Notes: generated by a model from the sequence alone, not told the origin. Positions 32,334-41,482 are shown, numbered from the stretch's first letter. The stretch: 64,000 nucleotides of DNA from Actinacidiphila paucisporea (GCF_900142575.1 NZ_FRBI01000001.1:187014-251013); one strand, 5' to 3'. Numbers and translations: made by a program.

Positions 32334-33179
32334 TCAGAGGATGTCGGCGAGGCGGTCCACCTGGCTCGGGTCCTGGCCGTAGCAGTAGAGCATGACCTCG
32401 TCGGCGCCGAGATCGGCGAAGGCGGCGATCGCCTCGCGGATCGCGGCCGGCGTGGTGAGCAGCCCGTCGACCATCCGGTCGGCCATGCCGGTGAAGGTGT
32501 AGTACGCGTGCATGTTGGCCTGGGCATCGGCGATCACCTCCGCAGGGCCGAGCGCGACGTTGACCTGCGCGACGATGCGCGGCTCACCGTCGCGGTCGTA
32601 CTCCCTCCAGAACCTGCGGGCGGTGTCGAACAGGCCGCCCGCCCAGGAGGGCGCCGCAGCGGCGAGGAAGCCGTCACCCCAGCGCGCGACGCGTTCGATC
32701 GCTGCGGGCTTGAAGCCGCCGAAGAGCACCTCGGGGCCGCCGGGCCGGGCGGGCGCGGGGCCGACAGGGCCGACGCCGTCGCCGTACGGCTCGCCGGACC
32801 ACAGGCGGCGCATCACCGCCATCTGCTCGTCGAGGCGTCGGCCGCGGGTGCGCTTGTCGATGCCCGTGGCCTGGTGGTCGTCGTCCCGGCCGCCGATGCC
32901 CAGGCCGAGGACCAGGCGGCCACCGGTCATCCGATCCAGCGTGGCGGCCTGCTTGGCCAGGAGAGCGGTGTCGCGCAGCGGGGCGAGCAGCACTTCGGTC
33001 TGGACGCGGATGCGGGAGGTGGCGCCCGCGAGGACGGCAAGTGCGACCAGGGGCTCAGGATTGTGGTAGACGAGCCGGTCCAGCAGGCCGAGCGTGCTGA
33101 AAGGGCCGGCATCAGCGCGTTGGGCCCACGTGAGTAGGGTGGCAGGGTCGCCGATGGGCAGACCGAGACCGACGTTCAT
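32334..33179 (-). CDS. LLM-class flavin-dependent oxidoreductase
   Basis: 281 residues of luciferase-like fold. It begins MNVGLGLPIGDPATLLTWAQ and has the F420/FMN-binding family signatures RIRVQTEVLLAPLRD and LDRMTGGRLVLGLGIGGRDD. Members use reduced FMN or F420 in monooxygenase or dehydrogenase reactions; the substrate is unknown. The ATG follows GGAGG at 8 bases. It stands alone between the atypical segment and the MoxR-associated block, oriented opposite to the former. Confidence 0.88.
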   Translation of the reverse strand: MNVGLGLPIGDPATLLTWAQRADAGPFSTLGLLDRLVYHNPEPLVALAVLAGATSRIRVQTEVLLAPLRDTALLAKQAATLDRMTGGRLVLGLGIGGRDDDHQATGIDKRTRGRRLDEQMAVMRRLWSGEPYGDGVGPVGPAPARPGGPEVLFGGFKPAAIERVARWGDGFLAAAAPSWAGGLFDTARRFWREYDRDGEPRIVAQVNVALGPAEVIADAQANMHAYYTFTGMADRMVDGLLTTPAAIREAIAAFADLGADEVMLYCYGQDPSQVDRLADIL

Positions 33180-33354
33180 GACAGAGACCTCCGAAAGGAA
33201 GGATCAGCAAAGTTACTGCCGCCCCTCCGGCACCTCAGCGAGGTGGGACGCTCCCGTTCTGCGGCGTGCTTCTGGGGGAACGTCTCATCGAAGTGACCTC
33301 ATCCTAGGGCGAGTCGGTTCGGGCGGACAGGCTGATTCGGGGCCGCTCCTCCCA

Positions 33355-33374
33355 GGGGCGCGGGGACTACGCGT
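33355..33374 (+). repeat. Variant core of the dispersed repeat
   Basis: GGGGCGCGGGGACTACGCG matches the core 20-mer seen at 7825 with a small deletion and one substitution. It is isolated in the 245-base gap before the DUF5691 gene, where nothing else was recognised. Confidence 0.45.
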
Positions 33375-33424
33375 CGAGCCCTCACCCGGGGGTAGGTCCG
33401 GGTCCCTCGCGCCACCGCCGGTGG

Positions 33425-34999
33425 TCACAGCTGAGTCGGGCGCAGCTCACTGAGCATGGCCGCGCGCAAGCGCAACGTACCGCTCAGCCGCTGGAACGCC
33501 TCCCCCCAGTAAGCCACCGCACCCGGCGCGGAGTCCGCCGGCTCCTCCCCGCCCCCGGCCAGCGCGGCGACCTGCTCCGCCGCGGCCGGGTCGAGGCAGC
33601 GCTCGGCCAGCCCCATCACCCCGCTGAAGCTCCACGGGTAACTGCCCGCGTCCCGCGCGATGTCCAGCGCGTCCACCACCGCCCGCCCCAGCGGCGCGGC
33701 CCACGGCACCGCGCACACCCCCAGCATCTGGAACGCCTCGGACAGCCCGTGCGCCGCGATGAAGGCCGCGACCCACTCGGCCCGCTCGTCCCCCGGCAGT
33801 ATGGACAGCAGCTTCGCGGGATCGCCGACCGCGGCGAGCGGCGCGGCCGCGGCGGGCGGCGGTCCGAGCAGTGCCCGCGCCCACCCGGCGTCCCGCTGCC
33901 GGACGGCGGCCCGGCACCAGGACGCGTGCAGGTCGGGCTGCCAGTCGTCCAGTACGGGCAGCGCGATGATCTGCTCGGGTGTGCGGCCCCCGAACCGCGC
34001 GGGCCAGGTCGCCAGCGGGGTCGCGTCCACCAACTGGGCCAGCCACCAGGCCCGTTCACCCCGCCCGTTCGGCGGCCGCGGCGCCACCCCGTCCCGCTCC
34101 ATCGCCGCGTCGCACTCGTAGGGCGCCTCCACCACGATGCCGTCGGGCCCGAGCGACACGCAGCTGCGGGCCCGGGCCGCCATCCGCGCGGCCAGCGCGG
34201 ACCCGGGCAGCGCGGAGAGCAGCTCGGCGGCCGTCGCCCGTACGTTGCGACTGCGGTCGGTCAGCGCCTGCTCCAGGAACGGCTCGTCCGCCGCGGACAG
34301 TCCGGTGCGCAACGAGTCCAGGAACATCAGCCGGTCCTCGGCCCGTTCGGTCTTCCACGTCGCGGCCAGCAGCGCCAGCGCCGTGTCCGGCGCGGTGAGC
34401 CGAAGGCGGCCCAGCAGGGCGACGCGCTCGGCGAACAGCCCTTCCTCCCACAGCTTCTCCGCCTGCTCGGGCCCTTCCTGGCCGGGGCCGGAAACCGCCC
34501 CGGCGCCGGCCCGCAGGGCGTACTTCCAGTCCGGGTTCAGCCCCGCGAGCCAGTGCCCGCGTGGGCCGGCGAAGGCCAGGGCGTCCGCCCGCAGGTCGGT
34601 ACGCGCCCGGGCCGCGTCCAGCAGCGCGGGCAGCAATTCCGGCGGCGCCGCATAGCCCCCCCGGTGAGCGGCGGCCAGCCACTGCGGCAGCAGCTCGGCC
34701 AGATTCGGCGCCGAACCCCGCCGGTTGCCGCCGGACCCGCCGGTGCGGTCGGCCAGCAGCAGCCCCAGCCGCCGCCGCGCCGCCTCCGGCAACTCCGCCC
34801 GCCGGTCGTCCGCCGCCACCGCCGGCCGCTCCCCGGCGACCCCGGGCAGCAACCCGGCCCGCCGCCGCACGACCCCCGCCGCCGCGGCGTCCAGCAGCCC
34901 CGCGGCCGCCTCCGCGGCATCCCCGACCACTCCACCCGGCCGCCGCCGCTCCGTCCCGAGCAACGCGCTCCCGACGAGGTCGTCCCATCCGCCGTCCAT
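33425..34999 (-). CDS. DUF5691-family protein of the MoxR/SWIM cluster
   Basis: 524 residues, soluble, Ala/Leu/Arg-rich and largely helical. It begins MDGGWDDLVGSALLGTERR, the opening I associate with DUF5691, and contains HEAT-like helices (DRSRNVRATAAELLSALPG, LGRLRLTAPDTALALLAATW). The molecular function is unknown; genes of this family travel with SWIM, MoxR and VWA genes. The ATG at 34999 has GAGGAGGGG upstream; the longer frame to 35077 is unlikely. It lies 279 bases downstream of the SWIM gene on the same strand, probably under the same damage-type promoter unless the gap holds another. Confidence 0.75.
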   Translation of the reverse strand: MDGGWDDLVGSALLGTERRRPGGVVGDAAEAAAGLLDAAAAGVVRRRAGLLPGVAGERPAVAADDRRAELPEAARRRLGLLLADRTGGSGGNRRGSAPNLAELLPQWLAAAHRGGYAAPPELLPALLDAARARTDLRADALAFAGPRGHWLAGLNPDWKYALRAGAGAVSGPGQEGPEQAEKLWEEGLFAERVALLGRLRLTAPDTALALLAATWKTERAEDRLMFLDSLRTGLSAADEPFLEQALTDRSRNVRATAAELLSALPGSALAARMAARARSCVSLGPDGIVVEAPYECDAAMERDGVAPRPPNGRGERAWWLAQLVDATPLATWPARFGGRTPEQIIALPVLDDWQPDLHASWCRAAVRQRDAGWARALLGPPPAAAAPLAAVGDPAKLLSILPGDERAEWVAAFIAAHGLSEAFQMLGVCAVPWAAPLGRAVVDALDIARDAGSYPWSFSGVMGLAERCLDPAAAEQVAALAGGGEEPADSAPGAVAYWGEAFQRLSGTLRLRAAMLSELRPTQL

Positions 35000-35084
35000 C
35001 CGAACCCCTCCTCGTACGTGCCTGCTGACCGCGATGACCCTCTGCCCCTTCGAGGCGGTGACCGCCCGCGGCCTCACGACGCTT

Positions 35085-35160
35085 CGTCGTGGCCTCTCGC
35101 TCCGTTCTCCGCAGAGCCTCGCCCGGGGGTTCCCGCGCGCCCCTGGACGACGGCCCCTGT
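35085..35160. repeat. Dispersed repeat, partial copy between the DUF5691 and SWIM genes
   Basis: CTCTCGCTCCGTTCTCCGCAG, then CGCGCGCCCCTGG, matches the CGCTCCGTTCTCC...CGCGCCCC arm of the copies at 46.3 and 59.5 kb. The rest of this 279-base gap holds no visible gene. Confidence 0.5.
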
Positions 35161-35278
35161 GATCCGTCGCCTTCTTTTCCCGCCCCTCGTGGTCGCGTTC
35201 GCCGGCCCTCGCGCCTTCGGCGATTCGGGGAGACCGCGCGCCCGGCCCCCGCGCGCCGTCACCACCCGCGCACTGGCG

Positions 35279-36634
35279 TCAGGCCGGCAACGCCACCCCC
35301 CTCGGAGAGTCCCGGGTCCACCCCGCCAGCGGGCGCAAACCGGTGGCGCCGGCCTCGGCGAAGAGGGTGACGGGGTGCCCCCCCGATATGGCGGCCAAGC
35401 GCCAGTGGTCGGCGCCGAGCAGCGGCACCGCCGCGTCGGTGGCGGCGTCGGCCACCTGCCAGCGGTCCTGGCCGGGGAGGGGGACGACGTCGGCCAGCAG
35501 GACGGGCCAGGCGTCGAGCCAGGGGTCGTCGGCCAGCGCGGTGCCGTAGGAGTCGAGCGCGGCGCCGACCGTGGTACCTGGTGGCGCCTGCTCGGGCACG
35601 CCCGTGCCGTACCGCGTGCCGAGGACCGCGCGGAGCGGCACCGCGGCCGGGTGGAAGGCGACCTCGGCGTCCAGCACCGCGCCGACGGGCAGCGCCAGCT
35701 CGGGTGCGCGGCCGGCCGCACCGAAGGACAGGAGGAGCGCGAACCGCCCCGACGCCCCGTCGTACAGCCAGATCCGCCGGGTCGTCAGCCGCTCGTCCGC
35801 CGTGTCGTACTGCGCGAGGACCAGCCACTTCGCCCTGACCAGCGGCCCCGCGAGCACCTCCGCGGAGTCGACGGTGAAGCCGATCCTCGTCCTGACCGTC
35901 TCTGCCAGCGGCGCAGGGAGCCGCTGGCGGCCGAGGAAGCCGCGGGCCAGCAGGTGCAGCAGGCCCGCCTCCTCCAGCATCCGCGACGGCCAGTCGCCCC
36001 CCGAGCCGGCCACCGCCCCCAACTCCCGCACGCGGGACGCGAGTCCGGGCGCCTGCGCGTCGACCATGCGGGCCGCGATCTCGTCCCACTGCTGATATCC
36101 GGCCCGGTCGGAGCCCGCGAGACCGCCCCGCAGCAGGTCGGTGAGCCGCTGCTCCAGCTCGGCCGCACCGCCCTCCACCCGGACCGCCCGCCGCTCGGCC
36201 CGCTTCCTGGCCGCGTCCTGCGCGGGGACGGCGGCGCCCGGCTCCGGACCCGCCTCCGTCCCCGCGGCGGCGGCCGCTTCCGCCTTCTTGCGCCGCGCGG
36301 CCATCCACTGCTCGGCCCACTCCGGCGCGGCCGCCCCCGCCGCGACCGGCACTCCGTCCCCCGCGGCCCACAGCAGAAGCAGTCCCAGCGCGTGCTTGCA
36401 CGGGAACTTCCGGCTCGGGCACGAGCACGCGAAAGCCGGTCCGCTCAGATCGACCACCGTCTGATACGGCCTGCTCCCGCTGCCCGCGCACAGGCCCCAT
36501 ACCGCGGCGCCCGCCGCGCCCGTGCCCGACCACGGCGCGGGCGCCGCGAGCCGCGCGCCCGCGGACTGTGACGCCGCGTCAGGCGCGAGTGCGAGCACCT
36601 GGTCCGCTGTCCACCGACCTTCCGTTTCCTCCAT
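35279..36634 (-). CDS. SWIM zinc-finger protein of the MoxR cluster (YehQ-like)
   Basis: 451 residues. A SWIM zinc site near the N-terminus reads C70-x-C72-x6-C79-x-H81 (FACSCPSRKFPCKHALGLLL). A long helical middle and a C-terminal beta-type domain follow. SWIM fingers bind DNA or protein. In E. coli the yehLMPQ set pairs a SWIM protein with MoxR and VWA partners. The ATG at 36634 (MEETEGRW) has no ribosome site, but a RecA-NDp-type -10 at 36647-36642 predicts a transcript that starts essentially at this ATG, i.e. leaderless. The longer start at 36664 would overlap the promoter. Confidence 0.87.
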   Translation of the reverse strand: MEETEGRWTADQVLALAPDAASQSAGARLAAPAPWSGTGAAGAAVWGLCAGSGSRPYQTVVDLSGPAFACSCPSRKFPCKHALGLLLLWAAGDGVPVAAGAAAPEWAEQWMAARRKKAEAAAAAGTEAGPEPGAAVPAQDAARKRAERRAVRVEGGAAELEQRLTDLLRGGLAGSDRAGYQQWDEIAARMVDAQAPGLASRVRELGAVAGSGGDWPSRMLEEAGLLHLLARGFLGRQRLPAPLAETVRTRIGFTVDSAEVLAGPLVRAKWLVLAQYDTADERLTTRRIWLYDGASGRFALLLSFGAAGRAPELALPVGAVLDAEVAFHPAAVPLRAVLGTRYGTGVPEQAPPGTTVGAALDSYGTALADDPWLDAWPVLLADVVPLPGQDRWQVADAATDAAVPLLGADHWRLAAISGGHPVTLFAEAGATGLRPLAGWTRDSPRGVALPA

Positions 36635-36641
36635 GCCGACC

Positions 36642-36664
36642 ACGCTAGGACCGACCACTGACAA
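36642..36664 (-). promoter_or_regulatory. DNA-damage-type (RecA-NDp/PafBC) promoter of the SWIM gene
   Basis: On the minus strand, TTGTCAGTGGT (36664-36654), six bases CGGTCC, then TAGCGT (36647-36642). This fits the consensus TTGTCAGTGGC-N6-TAnnnT at 10 of 11 upstream positions and in the -10. It forms the left arm of a perfect 16-bp inverted repeat (36651-36666 with 36699-36714). Confidence 0.8.
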
Positions 36665-36700
36665 TCGCTCCGACCTGCGCGGATAGCGCGCTGTGACGGA

Positions 36701-36723
36701 TTGTCAGTGGTCGGGTGCATGGT
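36701..36723 (+). promoter_or_regulatory. DNA-damage-type (RecA-NDp/PafBC) promoter of the MoxR operon
   Basis: TTGTCAGTGGT (36701-36711), six bases CGGGTG, then CATGGT (36718-36723). The upstream element is identical to the one facing the SWIM gene; the -10 is one base off TAnnnT. The predicted start near 36730 leaves a 40-base leader with GGGGGAGAG before the ATG at 36773. Confidence 0.72.
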
Positions 36724-36772
36724 GGTGGAAGTGCGGATCGAGAGGGTCCGCACCGACGAGTGGGGGAGAGCC

Positions 36773-37885
36773 ATGACCGCAATGACGAGCGCCGCGGCCG
36801 GCGCCGAGCAGGTCCTGCGGCCGCATGCCGAGGAGGCCTTCGCTGCCGAGCTTGACGCGCTCGCCGCCGCTGACGACCGCCCGCGCCCCGCGCGCTGGAA
36901 GCTGTCCCCGTGGGCGGTCGCCACCTACCTGCTCGGCGGGACGCTGCCGGACGGCACGGTCGTCACACCCAAATACGTGGGGCCGCGACGGATCGTGGAG
37001 GTGGCCGTCACCACCCTCGCGACGGACCGGGCGCTGCTGCTGCTCGGCGTGCCGGGCACCGCGAAGACCTGGGTGTCGGAGCACCTGGCCGCCGCGATCA
37101 GTGGTGATTCGACGCTGCTCGTGCAGGGCACGGCGGGCACCCCCGAGGAGGCGATCCGCTACGGGTGGAATTACGCGCAGCTGCTCACCCACGGCCCCAG
37201 CAGGGACGCGCTGGTGCACAGCCCGGTGATGCGGGCTATGGCCGAGGGCCGGATCGCCCGCGTCGAGGAGCTGACCCGCATCCCGGCCGACGTGCAGGAC
37301 TCGCTGATCACGATCCTGTCGGAGAAGACGTTGCCGATACCGGAGCTGGGCGCGGAGACGCAGGCCGTCCGGGGCTTCAACCTCATCGCGACCGCCAACA
37401 ACCGCGACCGCGGGGTCAACGACCTGTCGAGCGCGCTGCGCCGCCGGTTCAACACGGTGGTGCTGCCGCTGCCCGCCAGCGCGGAGGACGAGGTGGAGAT
37501 CGTCTCCCGCCGGGTCGACCAGATCGGCCGCGGCCTGGACCTGCCGGCCGCCCCCCGCGGCGCCGACGAGATCCGCCGGGTCGTCACCGTCTTCCGCGAG
37601 CTGCGCGGCGGCGTCACCGAGGACGGCCGCACCAAGGTCAAGTCGCCCTCGGGCACGCTGTCCACGGCCGAGGCGATCTCGGTGGTGACCAACGGCCTGG
37701 CACTCGCAGCCCACTTCGGCGACGGGGTGCTGCGCGCGGGCGACATCGCGGCCGGCATCCTCGGCGCGGTCGTCCGCGACCCGGCGGCCGACCGCCTGGT
37801 GTGGCAGGAGTATCTGGAGACGGTGGTCAGGGAGCGGGACGGCTGGAAGGACTTCTACCGCGCCTGCCGGGAGGTGTCGGCATGA
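36773..37885 (+). CDS. MoxR-family AAA+ ATPase (YehL-type)
   Basis: 370 residues. The Walker A is GVPGTAKTW near residue 90. The Walker B/sensor region reads RVEELTRIPADVQDSLITIL, with FNLIATANNRD (sensor 1) and LRRRFNTVVLPL (arginine finger region). MoxR ATPases act as chaperones that assemble or activate complexes together with VWA partners through the metal-binding MIDAS. The ATG at 36773 follows GGGGGAGAG; earlier starts would lie in the promoter. Its stop overlaps the ATG of the DUF5682 gene (ATGA), and a VWA gene follows, giving the ordered set MoxR-DUF5682-VWA. Confidence 0.93.
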   Translation: MTAMTSAAAGAEQVLRPHAEEAFAAELDALAAADDRPRPARWKLSPWAVATYLLGGTLPDGTVVTPKYVGPRRIVEVAVTTLATDRALLLLGVPGTAKTWVSEHLAAAISGDSTLLVQGTAGTPEEAIRYGWNYAQLLTHGPSRDALVHSPVMRAMAEGRIARVEELTRIPADVQDSLITILSEKTLPIPELGAETQAVRGFNLIATANNRDRGVNDLSSALRRRFNTVVLPLPASAEDEVEIVSRRVDQIGRGLDLPAAPRGADEIRRVVTVFRELRGGVTEDGRTKVKSPSGTLSTAEAISVVTNGLALAAHFGDGVLRAGDIAAGILGAVVRDPAADRLVWQEYLETVVRERDGWKDFYRACREVSA

Positions 37886-40302
37886 CCAGGACCACGGACC
37901 GGTTGCCCCTGGTCGCGCCGCGGGACGCCGCCGACCGGGCGGCGGCCACCGCCGTGGCGCAGGCGGCCGACGAGGCGGCCGCGGCGCCGGAGGACGTCGT
38001 GCTGCTCGGGGTGCGGCATCACGGCCCGGGTTCCGCGCGGGCGGTGCTGGGGGCACTGGAGGCGTATCGGCCGCAGGCGGTGCTGATCGAGGGGCCGCCG
38101 GAGGCCGACGTGCTGGTGGGGCTGGCCGGTGATCCGGCGATGCGGCCGCCGGTGGCGCTGCTGGCGCATGTGGTGGACGACCCGGCGCGGGCCGCGTTCT
38201 GGCCCTTCGCCGAGTTCTCGCCCGAGTGGGTCGCCCTGCGGTGGGCGGCGAAGGCGGGCGCCGAGGTGCGCTTCATCGACCTGCCGGCCGCGCACAGCCT
38301 GGCGCTGCGCCCGGCGACCGGGGAGGAGGAGCCCGACCCGGCGGCCGCGGAGCCGGCAGGCGCCGACGTGCGGGTCGACCCGCTGGCGGTGCTGGCCGAG
38401 ACGGCCGGTTACGACGACCCGGAGCGGTGGTGGGAGGACGCGGTCGAGCACCGGGGGAGCGGGGCGGACGCGGGCGACCCGCTGGCGCCGTTCGCCGCGC
38501 TGGCCGAGGCGATGGGCGCCATCCGGGCGATCCACGGCGACGGCGGGCACACCCACGACCCGGTGCGGGAGGCGCATATGCGGCTCCGGCTGCGGGAGGC
38601 CCGGCGGGCCTACGAGCGGACGGCCGTGGTGTGCGGGGCCTGGCATGTGCCCGCGCTGGCCGGGCGTGCGGCGGTGGCCGCGGACCGGCAGCTGCTCAAA
38701 GGGCTGCCGAAGGCGAAGGTCGAGACGACGTGGGTGCCCTGGACGCACCGCAGGCTGGCCAGGGCCAGCGGGTACGGGGCCGGGATCGACTCGCCGGGCT
38801 GGTATCGCCATCTGTTCACCGCCGCCGACCGGCCGGTCACCCGGTGGCTGACGAAGGTCGCGGGGCTGCTGCGCGAGGAGGACCTGCCGGTCTCGTCGGC
38901 GCATGTCATCGAGGCGGTGCGGCTCGCCGACACGCTCGCGGCGATGCGCGGCCGGCCGCTGGCCGGGCTCGGTGAGACCACCGACGCGATCCGGGCTGTG
39001 ATGTGCGACGGATCGGACGTGCCGCTCGCGCTGATAAGGGACCGGCTGGTGGTCGGCGACGTGCTCGGCGAGGTCCCGCCGGACGCGCCCGCGGTGCCGC
39101 TGGCCCGCGACCTGGCCAGGGAGCAGCGCACCCTGCGGCTCAAGCCGGAGGCGCTGGAGCGCGAGGTGGACCTCGACCTGCGCAAGGACACCGACGCGGC
39201 CCGCAGCCGGCTGTTGCACCGGCTGGTGCTGCTCGGCATCGGCTGGGGCGAGCCGGCGAGGGGCCGGGACAACAAGGGCACCTTCCGTGAGACCTGGCGG
39301 CTGCGCTGGGAGCCGGAGTTGGCGGTGCGGGTCGCCGAGGCGGGGATATGGGGGACGACGGTGGCGTCGGCGGCCGCGGCGAAGGCGGCGGACGCGGCGG
39401 CGCACTCCGGCACCCTCGCCGAGGTCACGGCGACGGCCGAGGCGTGCCTGCTGGCCGGACTGCCGGACGCGCTGCCGGTGGTGATGCGGGTGCTGGCCGA
39501 CCGGGCGGCGCTGGACATGGACGTGGCGCACCTGGCGGCGGCGCTGCCCGCGCTGGTGCGGGCGGTGCGTTACGGCGATGTGCGCGGCACGGACTCGGCG
39601 GCGCTCGGCGAGGTCGCGGCGGGCCTGGCACTGCGCATCTGCGTCGGACTGCCGCCGGCCTGCGCGGGTCTGGACGCGGACGGCGCCGCGGCCATGCGCC
39701 CGCTGGTCGACGAGGTGCACCGGTCGGTCGCCCTGCTGCCCGACCAGGCGCTGCGTGACCGCTGGGCGGCCGCGCTGCGCAGCGTGGCCGAGCGCGACGG
39801 CGGCATACCGGGGCTGCTGCGCGGCGCCGCCGCCCGGCTGCTGCGGGATGACGGCCGGCTGGAGGCGGACCAGGCCGCCCGGCTGATGGGCCTGGCCCTG
39901 TCGCCGGGGACGGGCCCGGCCGAGTCGGCGGGCTGGGTCGAGGGCTTCCTGGCCGGCGGCGGCATGCTGCTGGTGCACGACGAGAAGCTGCTGGCGCTGG
40001 TGGACGGGTGGCTGGCCGGGGTGTCGGCGGCGGCGTTCGGCGATGTGCTGCCGCTGCTGCGGCGGACCTTCGCCGAGTTCGAGCCGGGGGTGCGGCGCAC
40101 GGTCGGCGAGCTGGTGCGCCGCGGCCCGTCCGCGGCCCGGCAGCCGGGCGGCAGGGTGCCGGAGCCCGGCCTGCCCGGGTTCGGCCCCACCCTGCACCCG
40201 GCCAGGGCGGACGCGGCGGCGCACACGGTGCGGCTGCTGCTGGGCACGACCACGACGACCGACCTGGGCACGCGCGGGGATGGGGGAGCGGGCAATGAGT
40301 GA
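37882..40302 (+). CDS. DUF5682-family protein of the MoxR cluster (YehM-like)
   Basis: 806 residues, soluble. The N-terminal part has VVLLGVRHHGPGSARAVL and VLIEGPPEAD, a His/Glu pattern like the TraB/EreA-type putative hydrolase fold. A middle CGAWHVPALAG carries another conserved histidine. The C-terminal half is helical repeats. The family is known from neighbourhood with MoxR, VWA and SWIM genes (E. coli YehM); its biochemistry is not established. The ATG is coupled to the MoxR stop by a 4-base overlap. Its end overlaps the VWA gene by 8 bases. Confidence 0.82.
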   Translation: MTRTTDRLPLVAPRDAADRAAATAVAQAADEAAAAPEDVVLLGVRHHGPGSARAVLGALEAYRPQAVLIEGPPEADVLVGLAGDPAMRPPVALLAHVVDDPARAAFWPFAEFSPEWVALRWAAKAGAEVRFIDLPAAHSLALRPATGEEEPDPAAAEPAGADVRVDPLAVLAETAGYDDPERWWEDAVEHRGSGADAGDPLAPFAALAEAMGAIRAIHGDGGHTHDPVREAHMRLRLREARRAYERTAVVCGAWHVPALAGRAAVAADRQLLKGLPKAKVETTWVPWTHRRLARASGYGAGIDSPGWYRHLFTAADRPVTRWLTKVAGLLREEDLPVSSAHVIEAVRLADTLAAMRGRPLAGLGETTDAIRAVMCDGSDVPLALIRDRLVVGDVLGEVPPDAPAVPLARDLAREQRTLRLKPEALEREVDLDLRKDTDAARSRLLHRLVLLGIGWGEPARGRDNKGTFRETWRLRWEPELAVRVAEAGIWGTTVASAAAAKAADAAAHSGTLAEVTATAEACLLAGLPDALPVVMRVLADRAALDMDVAHLAAALPALVRAVRYGDVRGTDSAALGEVAAGLALRICVGLPPACAGLDADGAAAMRPLVDEVHRSVALLPDQALRDRWAAALRSVAERDGGIPGLLRGAAARLLRDDGRLEADQAARLMGLALSPGTGPAESAGWVEGFLAGGGMLLVHDEKLLALVDGWLAGVSAAAFGDVLPLLRRTFAEFEPGVRRTVGELVRRGPSAARQPGGRVPEPGLPGFGPTLHPARADAAAHTVRLLLGTTTTTDLGTRGDGGAGNE

Positions 40303-41482
40303 CAAGGGGAGCACCCGGGAGGCCGAGGAGGCCGGCGAGCGGCTGCGGCGGTGGCGGCTGGTGCTGGGCGGCGGACCCGCGGGCGAGGGAACGGGCCACG
40401 AGCTGGTGGGGCGGGACGCGGCGATGGACCGTACGCTCGCCGCGCTGTACGGCTCGGGCGGGGCCGGCGGCGGCCGGCCGGAGCGGGGCGGGGACCGGGG
40501 GGCGGGACTCGGGGGTTCGGCGCCGCAGGTCGCGCGGTGGCTCGGCGACATCCGGCGGTATTTCCCCAGCTCCGTCGTCCAGGTGATGCAGCGTGACGCG
40601 ATCGACCGGCTCGGGCTGTCCGCGCTGCTGCTGGAGCCGGAGATGCTGGAGGCGGTGGAGGCCGACGTGCACCTGGTCGGCACCCTGCTGTCGCTGAACC
40701 GTGCGATGCCCGAGACGACCAAGGAGACCGCGCGGGCCGTGGTCAGGAAGGTGGTCGAGGACCTGGAGTCGCGGCTCGCCACCCACACCCGGGCCACGCT
40801 GACCGGGGCGCTGGACCGGTCGGCGAAGGTCAGCAGGCCCCGGCACCACGACATCGACTGGGACCGCACCATCCGGGCCAACCTCCGGCACTATCTGCCC
40901 GAGCACGGCACGGTCGTGCCGCAGCGGCTGATCGGTTACGGGCGCGCCGACCGCTCGGTGAAGAAGGACGTGGTGCTGTGCATCGACCAGTCCGGTTCGA
41001 TGGCCGCCTCCGTCGTCTACGCCTCGGTCTTCGGCGCGGTCCTGGCCTCGATGCGGTCCATCGACACCCGGCTGGTGGTCTTCGACACCGCCGTGGTGGA
41101 CCTGACCGAGCAGCTCGCCGACCCGGTCGACGTGCTGTTCGGCACCCAGCTCGGCGGCGGGACCGACATCAACCGGGCGCTGGCGTACTGCCAGTCGCTG
41201 ATCAGCCGTCCGGCCGAAACGGTCGTCGTGCTGATCAGCGACCTCTACGAGGGCGGGATACGGGACGAGATGCTCAAGCGGGTGGCGGCGATGAAGGCGT
41301 CGGGGGTGCAGTTCGTGGCGCTGCTCGCACTGTCCGACGAGGGCGCGCCCGCCTATGACCGGGAGCACGCGGCGGCGCTGGCCGCACTCGGCGCGCCCGC
41401 CTTCGCCTGCACCCCCGACCTCTTCCCCGAGGTGATGGCCGCGGCGATCGAGAAGCGCCGCATCCCGATACCCGAGGCCTGA
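40295..41482 (+). CDS. VWA-domain protein, MoxR partner (YehP-like)
   Basis: 395 residues. The N-terminal helical part (1-220) is followed by a von Willebrand A domain with an intact MIDAS: D231-Q-S233-G-S235 in CIDQSGSMAAS, and T290 in GGGTDINRAL. The strand ETVVVLISDLYEGG completes the fold. A VWA domain that binds a divalent metal would engage the MoxR ATPase. The ATG at 40295, preceded by GGGGGAGCGG, overlaps the DUF5682 stop. Last gene of the operon; 293 bases then precede sucC. Confidence 0.92.
   Translation: MSDKGSTREAEEAGERLRRWRLVLGGGPAGEGTGHELVGRDAAMDRTLAALYGSGGAGGGRPERGGDRGAGLGGSAPQVARWLGDIRRYFPSSVVQVMQRDAIDRLGLSALLLEPEMLEAVEADVHLVGTLLSLNRAMPETTKETARAVVRKVVEDLESRLATHTRATLTGALDRSAKVSRPRHHDIDWDRTIRANLRHYLPEHGTVVPQRLIGYGRADRSVKKDVVLCIDQSGSMAASVVYASVFGAVLASMRSIDTRLVVFDTAVVDLTEQLADPVDVLFGTQLGGGTDINRALAYCQSLISRPAETVVVLISDLYEGGIRDEMLKRVAAMKASGVQFVALLALSDEGAPAYDREHAAALAALGAPAFACTPDLFPEVMAAAIEKRRIPIPEA

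Noticed and set aside
37165..37881. Long N-terminal extension of the DUF5682 gene inside the MoxR gene
   Set aside because: It is an out-of-frame shadow of MoxR. The ATG at 37882, coupled to the MoxR stop, gives the family-like start.
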